64,000 nt of DNA from Clostridiales bacterium (GTDB lineage Bacteria; Bacillota; Clostridia; Oscillospirales; Oscillospiraceae), in contig JAJUJI010000005.1 of NCBI GenBank assembly GCA_029265405.1, positions 62,001 to 126,000 on the forward strand. Reading direction: 5' to 3'. How positions within the stretch are numbered: position 1 is the first letter of the stretch; each line of letters begins with the position of its first letter. Under the pieces are notes generated by a model, which searched no databases, was not told where the DNA came from, and saw nothing but the letters and a program-made list of their open reading frames with translations. Below are positions 8,942 through 16,203 of this stretch, one piece after another. The position numbers were made by a program, and so were the translations under genes.

Positions 8942-9232
8942 ATGCTGGTACTGATAACCTACGATGTAAATACGGAGGACGCCGCGGGCCGGAAAAGGCT
9001 GCGGCAGGCGGCGAGGCTCTGCGTAAATTACGGGCAGCGGGTGCAGAATTCCGTTTTTGAGTGCAGTCTGGACGCCGCACAGTGCAAAATGGTGCGGGCA
9101 CGGCTGCTGGATATCATCGATAAGGAGAAGGACAGCCTGAGGCTTTACTATCTCGGGAACAATTATTCCGGCAGGATAGAGCATTTCGGGGCCAAAGTAT
9201 CCTACGACCCCGAAGGAACGCTGATGGTTTAA
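8942..9232 (+). CDS. cas2: CRISPR-associated protein Cas2
   Basis: 96 residues with the N-terminal MLVLITYDVNTED strand carrying the family aspartate D8. Cas2 forms the dimeric centre of the Cas1-Cas2 integrase. The ribosome site is weak and overlaps the cas1 stop region. It is the last gene of the operon, with the leader immediately downstream. Confidence 0.96.
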   Translation: MLVLITYDVNTEDAAGRKRLRQAARLCVNYGQRVQNSVFECSLDAAQCKMVRARLLDIIDKEKDSLRLYYLGNNYSGRIEHFGAKVSYDPEGTLMV

Positions 9233-9406
9233 GCGTGCGAAGGTCAAGCGGTCATGCTTTCCCCGGGGGGTTCGCACCGGCTTTTGACCGTTTTTCTAGC
9301 GCGCAGCCGTATCTTTTCCGGGCTTCTCGGCTGAAATTTCCCGTTTTATTTTGCGTTTTTGTGCACGATTGCATGATTTATGCTATAATTTTTATGCGTT
9401 TTTGCA
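9233..9406 (+). promoter_or_regulatory. CRISPR leader with extended -10 promoter
   Basis: 174 bases between cas2 and the first repeat, AT-rich towards the array. TATAAT at 9384-9389 is preceded by TGC (extended -10), with a weak TTGTGC at 9359-9364 as possible -35. Transcription would begin just before the first repeat and run in the same direction as the cas genes. Confidence 0.75.
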
Positions 9407-10897
9407 GTCGCCCTCCGCACGGAGGGCGTGGATTGAAATGTGAGTGTTGCTATCGAAATTTGCAACGACAAGAGTCGCCCTCCGCACGGAGGGCGTGGAT
9501 TGAAATTCCGCTGGGCAACGAACAATACGAAGCTGGTGCGGTCGCCCTCCGCACGGAGGGCGTGGATTGAAATAGGAAAGGGGATGTAAGATATGACATA
9601 AACCACGTCGCCCTCCGCACGGAGGGCGTGGATTGAAATAACAACCGCAATTTTGTCTGGGGTGATTGCCCCGTCGCCCTCCGCACGGAGGGCGTGGATT
9701 GAAATGGAACCATATGCTGTTATAAGACCATACGCACTGGTAGTCGCCCTCCGCACGGAGGGCGTGGATTGAAATATGTTCCCACTTCCTAACAGACGAT
9801 TACCGGCAAGTCGCCCTCCGCACGGAGGGCGTGGATTGAAATCGCTTCGTTGGCCGAGTCCGCGCCGTCGTAGCTGTCGCCCTCCGCACGGAGGGCGTGG
9901 ATTGAAATCCTTCCAGTATTACTCATCCGGCAGACCAACTCAGTCGCCCTCCGCACGGAGGGCGTGGATTGAAATGAAAAGGCAACAGACGGATACATAG
10001 CGTACAAGAGTCGCCCTCCGCACGGAGGGCGTGGATTGAAATTATGTCAAGAAAGGCGGGACAAAACAAAATGAAAGTCGCCCTCCGCACGGAGGGCGTG
10101 GATTGAAATCTCGAGGATGAAAGGATGTACCTTACCAAGCTGTACGGTCGCCCTCCGCACGGAGGGCGTGGATTGAAATTGGTAGTTGGGTATATGATGC
10201 GTTGGAGGCGGTAGTCGCCCTCCGCACGGAGGGCGTGGATTGAAATCCTCCCTTATTAGATTTTTGGGAGGGATATTATCGTCGCCCTCCGCACGGAGGG
10301 CGTGGATTGAAATTGGGGAGGCACCACCAAGGTCTGGGAGAACGGCAGTCGCCCTCCGCACGGAGGGCGTGGATTGAAATCATCCGTGTCATACTAATAC
10401 ACCCTCCCTATTACGTCGCCCTCCGCACGGAGGGCGTGGATTGAAATGTTAAGGGTAAGCTTAGTCCCTACATGGAGATTTTGTCGCCCTCCGCACGGAG
10501 GGCGTGGATTGAAATACTACTAAAAGAGGAAAAGCCGCCGACATCCCGGTCGCCCTCCGCACGGAGGGCGTGGATTGAAATGGCGTATATCGCGCCCTCC
10601 GCCTGGCCGGCAAGCGTCGCCCTCCGCACGGAGGGCGTGGATTGAAATGGGCAAGACGGTCATAACCCTGACGGCTATCAACGGTCGCCCTCCGCACGGA
10701 GGGCGTGGATTGAAATCCACAGTCACCATTTGTATTTTTAACAAGATTAATGTCGCCCTCCGCACGGAGGGCGTGGATTGAAATCGCTCCCACAATCTTG
10801 GCAACGGTCAAAATTTACGTCGCCCTCCGCACGGAGGGCGTGGATTGAAATCTCTGCGCATCGCGGCTTCCCGCATTTTATCGTTGTCGCCCTCCGC
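9407..10897 (+). CRISPR. type I-C CRISPR array, 22 full repeats and 22 spacers
   Basis: Twenty-two 33-base repeats by eye identical, starting GTCGCCCTCC and ending GTGGATTGAAAT; the inner CGCCCTCC/GGAGGGCG forms the hairpin typical of I-C repeats. Repeat starts are 9407, 9474, 9541, 9607, 9673, 9743, 9810, 9876, 9943, 10010, 10077, 10147, 10214, 10281, 10348, 10415, 10483, 10549, 10616, 10684, 10752 and 10819. Spacers are 33-37 bases, mostly 34. A truncated last repeat matching only the first 12 bases is at 10886-10897. Its position and the degenerate distal end show that the leader is on the cas side. Confidence 0.99.
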
Positions 10898-10920
10898 GCG
10901 CCTTTAAATCGCGCTGCAAA

Positions 10921-10960
10921 AGCCTCCGCGCCGCCAAACGGCGGCGCGGAGGCTTTATTT
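10921..10960. terminator. bidirectional terminator after the CRISPR array
   Basis: A 15-bp perfect stem (10921-10935 with 10940-10954) around AAAC, with a T-rich flank on the plus side and an A-run on the other. It sits between the array and a convergent gene. Confidence 0.8.
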
Positions 10961-10975
10961 ATCTTTCCGGCGTAT

Positions 10976-11290
10976 TCAGCGCCTGGCGGCCTCCACGCCG
11001 GAAACCGTCATGCCGACGCCCTTGGACGCCGCCATTTGCATGAACAGCTCTGCTATCCTGGAGCCGTTCTTGTTTATATAGCCTGCGAGCATTTCCTCCT
11101 TCTTCTCCTTGGACATCCTCGCCAGAACGGCCTTCGCCGCGCCGGCGGTAAAGCCCTGGGAGGAAAGCAGGAGCCTGCTCCATAGCGGGCTGTCGGAGGC
11201 CCGCCCCATCTGCTCCATCACCGCAGGCAGGAGAAGCTCCGCAAGGGTATCGTAGTCCACATCGCTGACCTGCAGCTTCAATTCGATCAT
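10976..11290 (-). CDS. small hypothetical protein downstream of URO-D-like gene
   Basis: 104 residues, not recognised. The N-terminus MIELKLQVSDVDYDTLAELLLP is amphipathic; the rest is helical and Ala/Met/Lys-rich, with no signal peptide or membrane segment. It starts 77 bases after the URO-D-like gene on the same strand, with AAAGGGAT as ribosome site, so the two are probably cotranscribed. Function unknown. Confidence 0.65.
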   Translation of the reverse strand: MIELKLQVSDVDYDTLAELLLPAVMEQMGRASDSPLWSRLLLSSQGFTAGAAKAVLARMSKEKKEEMLAGYINKNGSRIAELFMQMAASKGVGMTVSGVEAARR

Positions 11291-11367
11291 AGCAATATCC
11301 CTTTCCCGCGCCTGAAGCGGCGGCCGACCATTAAGCAGGCTCCCGCCGCGCGCTCACCCCGTCCGGG

Positions 11368-12477
11368 CTATTTCAGGCCAAGCTGCTCGCCGTATTTTAT
11401 GCGCGACTGCTTGTAAAGCTCCTCGCAGAAGGCGGGAGTCAGCAGGGCGCCGCTGTTGTGGTTGACCATGACCGGCTTTCCCGGCTCGCCGAACTTTTCT
11501 ATGAAGGCTCTCGCGGAAGCCCTCTGCTCCTCCTCGGAGGCCGTCTGCGGGTCGAAGGCCGGAGGATTGAAGCAGAATATCAGCTTGTCGCCGTACTCCT
11601 TATAAAGCCTTTCCACCTCGAAGGACACCTGGGGCCCCCACGCGTCCCAGCCGGCCTTGATTATGTTCGGCACCTGGCGCGCTATCTGGCCGCAGCTGTG
11701 AAGCTCGCAATACCTGCCCTTGGAGTGTATGAAGTCCGTCACCCTTCTCATGTAGGGCACTATCATCTCCTCCACGACGTCGGGCGAGAAAAAGGTCTCC
11801 CTCTGGGAGCCCCAGTCGTCGTGGATGTAGAACCCGTCTATCTGCGGGTAATAGGTAAAATATTTATCCAGTATTTTAATGTAAAGGTCGGTCAGCTTAT
11901 CAAAAAAAGCTTTTATCGCGTCGGTCTGGTCCTCGTCTATCATGGCCATGACGGCGCCCTCGAAGTCCATGAGCGAGATAAGCCTTTCATACCAGCCGTT
12001 GAGCACCCAGCACATTATGAAGCGGTCGGACTGCAGGTACTTCTCGTTGGCCTTCGCGCTGCCCTCCCAGTCCCATTTTTCGATATCGGGCCATACTATC
12101 TTGTCGGTCAGCAGCTCGTTGGCGTCCTCGATGTAGGGCTTGCCGGGGCGGACCATGGAGCCGCCGGCGGACGGGACATACTCCCACTCTATGCCGAACA
12201 TGTCCTTGCCGCCCGTGGTGTTGGTCACGCCGAACACCATCGTGCCGTCAAATACCGAGGCGCGCGCGACGTTGTCGGGGTGCACGGCGGGGCAGAACAG
12301 CGTGAAATCAAGCGAAAACTCCAGGCCCGTCCACAGCGGCTTGCGCTGGAACATGAGCCTTGCGTTTTCCTTCATCGTTACCGGCGTGTTGAAAATCGGT
12401 ATGGGGGCCCCTCCCCGGAAATTCGGATTGTGCCCGACCGGCACAAGCTCCTTCGGGTCAAATTTCGGTGCGTTCAA
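11368..12477 (-). CDS. uroporphyrinogen decarboxylase-family protein (methyltransferase-like)
   Basis: 369 residues of the URO-D/MtaA superfamily. Members act either as heme-pathway decarboxylases or as cobalamin-dependent methyltransferases. The HDDWGSQ motif and the HSC motif (HxC, as in zinc-dependent methylcobamide methyltransferases) favour the latter. The canonical C-terminal third cysteine is not evident. No heme genes and no corrinoid protein lie nearby. Start is TTG, 7 bases after AGGAGG. A paralogue is at 29371-30456. Substrate cannot be named. Confidence 0.75.
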   Translation of the reverse strand: MNAPKFDPKELVPVGHNPNFRGGAPIPIFNTPVTMKENARLMFQRKPLWTGLEFSLDFTLFCPAVHPDNVARASVFDGTMVFGVTNTTGGKDMFGIEWEYVPSAGGSMVRPGKPYIEDANELLTDKIVWPDIEKWDWEGSAKANEKYLQSDRFIMCWVLNGWYERLISLMDFEGAVMAMIDEDQTDAIKAFFDKLTDLYIKILDKYFTYYPQIDGFYIHDDWGSQRETFFSPDVVEEMIVPYMRRVTDFIHSKGRYCELHSCGQIARQVPNIIKAGWDAWGPQVSFEVERLYKEYGDKLIFCFNPPAFDPQTASEEEQRASARAFIEKFGEPGKPVMVNHNSGALLTPAFCEELYKQSRIKYGEQLGLK

Positions 12478-12665
12478 TTTGCGTCCTCCTTGATGATTTT
12501 TATCGATTGATCATATGCTCAACTGTATCTGTTCCTCACGATATTAAATAACAAAACCGCGCAAAAATCAAATATTATCTTGCCGCCGGCCGCACATAAG
12601 CGGCAAAAAGAGCGGCGTTTTCTTGATAAACCGCAGTTATACGCGCGCATATATGAATATGGCTA

Positions 12666-12694
12666 TTGAAAAGCGCGCGCGTTTTTAATATAAT
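12666..12694 (+). promoter_or_regulatory. promoter of the PEP carboxykinase-like gene with direct repeats
   Basis: TTGAAA at 12666-12671 and TATAAT at 12689-12694 with a 17-base spacer. A 13-base direct repeat AATATGGCTATTG occurs at 12656-12668 (overlapping the -35) and 12692-12704 (overlapping the end of the -10 and the likely start site), a layout expected of a repressor operator pair. Confidence 0.75.
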
Positions 12695-12737
12695 ATGGCT
12701 ATTGCAGGCTAAACATAATTTATAACGGAGGCATATA

Positions 12738-14390
12738 ATGGCAACAAAGCAGTTTTTTGAGCTGGGAGATATAAAAAAGGGCGCATGCTTCGACTCGATG
12801 AAGACTATCATCGAGACGGCTTTTTACGGCAACAACACCTATCCGGTCGAAACCACAAAGGAAGCCTACAAGCTCGCGCTTAAGAGCCCCGGCGCGATTG
12901 TGACAGATATGGAGATATGCGAGCCCGAAAAGAACGGGCTTCCCGCCGGCGCAAAGGTCATAGTGCTCAACGACGGCGGCGTGCACGGCCGCTGCGCGGC
13001 GGCCAGGCGCATACTCGGCGAGCCCGGGGTGACGGTGGACAAGTTCAGTCCCATCATCAGGGACGCCATCTACGACGCGCGCTGGAAGAAGCTATACACC
13101 ACCAGCGCCTATGTGGGTCTGGCTCCCGAGTTCATGGTCAAGGCGCACTTGTGCCTGCCCGAGGGCGAGGAGGTGCTGCTCCTCAACTGGCTGCTGAACT
13201 TCCAGTACTGCACCGAGGAGTACAACGCCATGTACGCCTCCTCCAGGCCCATGAAGGATCCCGACATCTACGTTTTCGGCGACCCGCAGTGGAAGCACCC
13301 GGACTTCCCGCTGGGCCTCGCCTTCTTCGACCCGGAGCACAACTGCGCCGCCATACTCGGCATGAGGTATTTCGGCGAGTTCAAGAAGGGCACGCTTACC
13401 CTTGCCTGGGGCTGCGCCAACAGGAACGGCTTCTGCGCCTGCCACGGCGGCCAGAAAAAGTACAACCTGCCCGGAAGGTCCTACGTAGCGGCCGTTTTCG
13501 GCCTCTCCGGCTCCGGCAAGTCAACCATAACCCACGCCAAGCACGACGGCAAATATGACGTTACCGTCCTCCACGACGACGCGTTCATCATCAATACCGG
13601 CGATGTCGCCTACTCGGTGGCCCTTGAGCCCACCTACTACGACAAGACCCAGGACTATCCCGCCGACCATCCCGACAACAAGTACCTGCTGACCGCCCAG
13701 AACGTCGGCGTGACGCTGGACAAGAACGGCAAGAAGGTCATAGTGCCCGAGGACATCCGCAACGGGAACGGGCGCGCCATAAAGAGCCGCTACTGGAGCC
13801 CGAACCGCGTGGACATCTTCAAGGAGCCCGTCAACGCCATCTTCTGGCTGATGAAGGACCCGACGCTGCCTCCGGTTTTGAAGATAAGCGACAGCGTCAT
13901 AGCCTCGGCAATGGGCGCGACTCTCGCCACAAAGCGCACTACGGCCGAAAGGCTGGCCGAGGGCGTCGATCCCAACGCGCTTGTCGTCGAGCCCTACGCC
14001 AACCCCTTCCGCACCTATCCTCTCGGAAACGACTACAAGGCTTTCAAGAAGCTCTTTGAGGAAAACCGCGTCGAATGCTATATCCTCAACACGGGCGACA
14101 TGATGGGCAAAAAGATTCCCAAGGAGGTCACTCTCGGCTCGCTTGAGAGCATAATCGAGAAAAAGGCCGAGTTCAAGCCCTTCGGGAAAATCGACAGCTT
14201 CGAATACCTCCCCGTGGAAGGCTTCAACCCCGATTTCGGCGACGCAAATTACGCCGACCAGCTTGCCAAGCGCATGCTGGACCGGGTGGCCTTCATCGAG
14301 GAATGCGCCGTCGTCAAGGAAGGCTTCAACAGGCTGCCTGACGAGGCGCTGGAGGCCATGAAAAAGGTAGCGCGGCAGGCCGCGAAATAA
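12738..14390 (+). CDS. divergent phosphoenolpyruvate carboxykinase (ATP) family protein
   Basis: 550 residues related to ATP-dependent PEP carboxykinase, which interconverts oxaloacetate and PEP. The P-loop GLSGSGKST is at about residues 254-262, followed by HDDAF in the place of the usual kinase-2 GDDEH motif, and LNTGDMMGKK resembling the family's NTGWNGTGKR-like block. The region before the P-loop (ACHGGQ) departs from the classical MHCSAN sequence, so specificity may differ. GGAGG lies 6 bases before the ATG. It has its own strong promoter and terminator, so it is monocistronic. Confidence 0.75.
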   Translation: MATKQFFELGDIKKGACFDSMKTIIETAFYGNNTYPVETTKEAYKLALKSPGAIVTDMEICEPEKNGLPAGAKVIVLNDGGVHGRCAAARRILGEPGVTVDKFSPIIRDAIYDARWKKLYTTSAYVGLAPEFMVKAHLCLPEGEEVLLLNWLLNFQYCTEEYNAMYASSRPMKDPDIYVFGDPQWKHPDFPLGLAFFDPEHNCAAILGMRYFGEFKKGTLTLAWGCANRNGFCACHGGQKKYNLPGRSYVAAVFGLSGSGKSTITHAKHDGKYDVTVLHDDAFIINTGDVAYSVALEPTYYDKTQDYPADHPDNKYLLTAQNVGVTLDKNGKKVIVPEDIRNGNGRAIKSRYWSPNRVDIFKEPVNAIFWLMKDPTLPPVLKISDSVIASAMGATLATKRTTAERLAEGVDPNALVVEPYANPFRTYPLGNDYKAFKKLFEENRVECYILNTGDMMGKKIPKEVTLGSLESIIEKKAEFKPFGKIDSFEYLPVEGFNPDFGDANYADQLAKRMLDRVAFIEECAVVKEGFNRLPDEALEAMKKVARQAAK

Positions 14391-14412
14391 GCATATACCC
14401 CAATCGGCACGG

Positions 14413-14450
14413 CGGCCGGAGCGAAACTGGTTTCGCTCCGGCCGCTTGTT
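14413..14450 (+). terminator. intrinsic terminator of the PEPCK-like gene
   Basis: 15-bp perfect stem (14413-14427 with 14430-14444), tiny loop, then CTTGTTT. Confidence 0.75.
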
Positions 14451-14621
14451 TCGGAAAGACAGTGCCCGCAAAAGAGGGCGCCGGACAAGATGAAGCGGCC
14501 ACGCCCTAAAGCCGGGAATATGCGGGCGCGCCGGATAGCGCCGTTCCGCCCGCCTCTTAAACGGCCGCCTGCACCCGTCCGGCAGGGCTTGACGCGCCGC
14601 AAATCTCTTGATAAAAACTTA

Positions 14622-14650
14622 TTGCAAAAATGGAATAAAGTATCTATAAT
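14622..14650 (+). promoter_or_regulatory. promoter of the ROK regulator
   Basis: TTGCAA at 14622-14627, 17-base spacer, TATAAT at 14645-14650, about 100 bases upstream of the start codon. Confidence 0.75.
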
Positions 14651-14748
14651 AATGCCGTAAGCATAAAAAACCACCCGACGCAGGCATCGCGGAGCCGCCG
14701 GGCGCCGGGCCAGCGGGCGGATCGGCCGCCCTTGCGTTAGGAGCGGAC

Positions 14749-15948
14749 ATGGATTTGCGGGCGTTGACCGGGGACGAAAAGGAAGTATTTTTGAAGCTTC
14801 AGAAGGAAGGCCCATTGACAAAAAAGGCGCTGCTTGAGCGCTTCGGCTACAAGCCCAGCACCCTGAACCGGATTTTGGCCTCGCTGGCGGGCAGAGGCGC
14901 GATCGCGGCCACAGGCCAGGAGGAATCCTCCGGCGGAAGAAAACCGTATTTGTTTGACATAAAGCCGCATGAAAAATACGTCATAGGCATAGACATATCC
15001 AGGACGTATATATATGCGGCCGTTTGCGATTTGAAGATGAACGTCAGGGCCTCGAAAATGATATACGGCCTGCCGCTGACCGGATATACGCCGCAAAACG
15101 CGGTAAACAGCGTCTCCGAAGCCATAGCGGGGCTTTTGGATAGCTTTTCGATCTCGGCAGCCGATATTTTAGGGGCCGGAGTCGGCATGGTGGGACCGGT
15201 GGACAGGCAAACGGGCACTACGGGCGAGGTTGAGAGCTTCAGGTATAACAACTGGAGCCGCGTACCGCTTCGGGATATGCTGGAAAAGGCGCTCGGCTGC
15301 ACCGTTTATGTGGACAACGGCTCCTGCGCGGCCGTGCTGGCCGAGTACCTTTACGGGAGCGGGAAGAGCTGCAAGAGCATATCCTACTTCAACTGCGAGG
15401 TGGGCATCCGCTCGGCAAGCGTTTCCTCCGGCGTCCTCATACGGGGCGCAAAGGACGTAGAGGACGCCTTTTCGCACACCACCATCAACTCGGAGGGCGA
15501 GCTCTGCTATTGCGGCAGGAGGGGCTGCGTAAGGTGCTATGCCTCAACTCCGGCCATATCCGAAAACGTACGCCGGCGCATAAGCGCTGGCGAGGCTTCG
15601 ATTATAAGCGCGCCTCCGGAGGCTATAAACTATAGGCATATACTAGCCGCCGCCGGCAAGGGCGACGCCGTGGCGTCGGAGGAGCTCAGGCGGGCCGGAG
15701 TCCTCTTCGGCGTCGGCCTGGCGAACTACGTCACACTCCTTGATCCGGAATACGTTATTATCGACGGGCCCCTGGTTCTGGAGAGCGGCATATTTTTTGA
15801 TTCCGCGGTAAGATCGGCTAAGGAAAACGCCTACGCCAGCTCAAGGGTAGTATTCAAAAAGGGCGGCTCCTTCGGCTACGAAACCATTGCCGTCGGCGCC
15901 GCGGCAATGTATTTCGAATGGTATATGGGCAGCCCTATCGTCAAATAG
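14749..15948 (+). CDS. ROK family transcriptional regulator/kinase-like protein
   Basis: 399 residues: an N-terminal winged-helix of MarR/NagC type (residues 10-60, TKKALLERFGYKPSTLNRILASL), then the ROK/ASKHA fold beginning KYVIGIDISRTYIYAAV. The ROK zinc motif CYCGRRGCVRC spans about 253-263. Such proteins sense sugars or sugar phosphates and repress carbohydrate genes. The sulfatase and its maturase lie directly downstream on the same strand, so they are plausible targets, but no operator was identified. A terminator follows the gene. Confidence 0.85.
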   Translation: MDLRALTGDEKEVFLKLQKEGPLTKKALLERFGYKPSTLNRILASLAGRGAIAATGQEESSGGRKPYLFDIKPHEKYVIGIDISRTYIYAAVCDLKMNVRASKMIYGLPLTGYTPQNAVNSVSEAIAGLLDSFSISAADILGAGVGMVGPVDRQTGTTGEVESFRYNNWSRVPLRDMLEKALGCTVYVDNGSCAAVLAEYLYGSGKSCKSISYFNCEVGIRSASVSSGVLIRGAKDVEDAFSHTTINSEGELCYCGRRGCVRCYASTPAISENVRRRISAGEASIISAPPEAINYRHILAAAGKGDAVASEELRRAGVLFGVGLANYVTLLDPEYVIIDGPLVLESGIFFDSAVRSAKENAYASSRVVFKKGGSFGYETIAVGAAAMYFEWYMGSPIVK

Positions 15949-15963
15949 CGGCAGGCTGAGCGT

Positions 15964-15987
15964 GCCCTTCGGCAAGGGCCGCTTTTT
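15964..15987 (+). terminator. probable terminator of the ROK gene
   Basis: Short stem GCCCTT/AAGGGC around CGGC followed by CGCTTTTT. Confidence 0.55.
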
Positions 15988-16203
15988 GGGGAAACTTTTT
16001 TCCAAAACGGATTAAAGATGGCTCGCCTTCTTTTTTGCTCGGCCTTGCCAAAGCCGCGCAGCTCCCCCAAAAGCCCGTATGGAGCCTCTTTGAGTACTTT
16101 ATGCCAAAATGGCCGAAAGATTGCCCGAAGCCCTGACGCACGGCCCGGCAATATGCGCGGCCGAGCGCGGGCCATAATAAAACAATAATGAGGAGGAACC
16201 GGA

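Noticed and set aside
9346-10811. Open frames through the array giving repeated SIHALRAEGD, FNPRPPCGGR and QSTPSVRRAT peptides
   Set aside because: These are the three-frame translations of the CRISPR repeat, not proteins.
11458-12510. 350-codon frame opposite the URO-D-like gene
   Set aside because: Shadow frame of a GC-rich gene; no recognisable motif.
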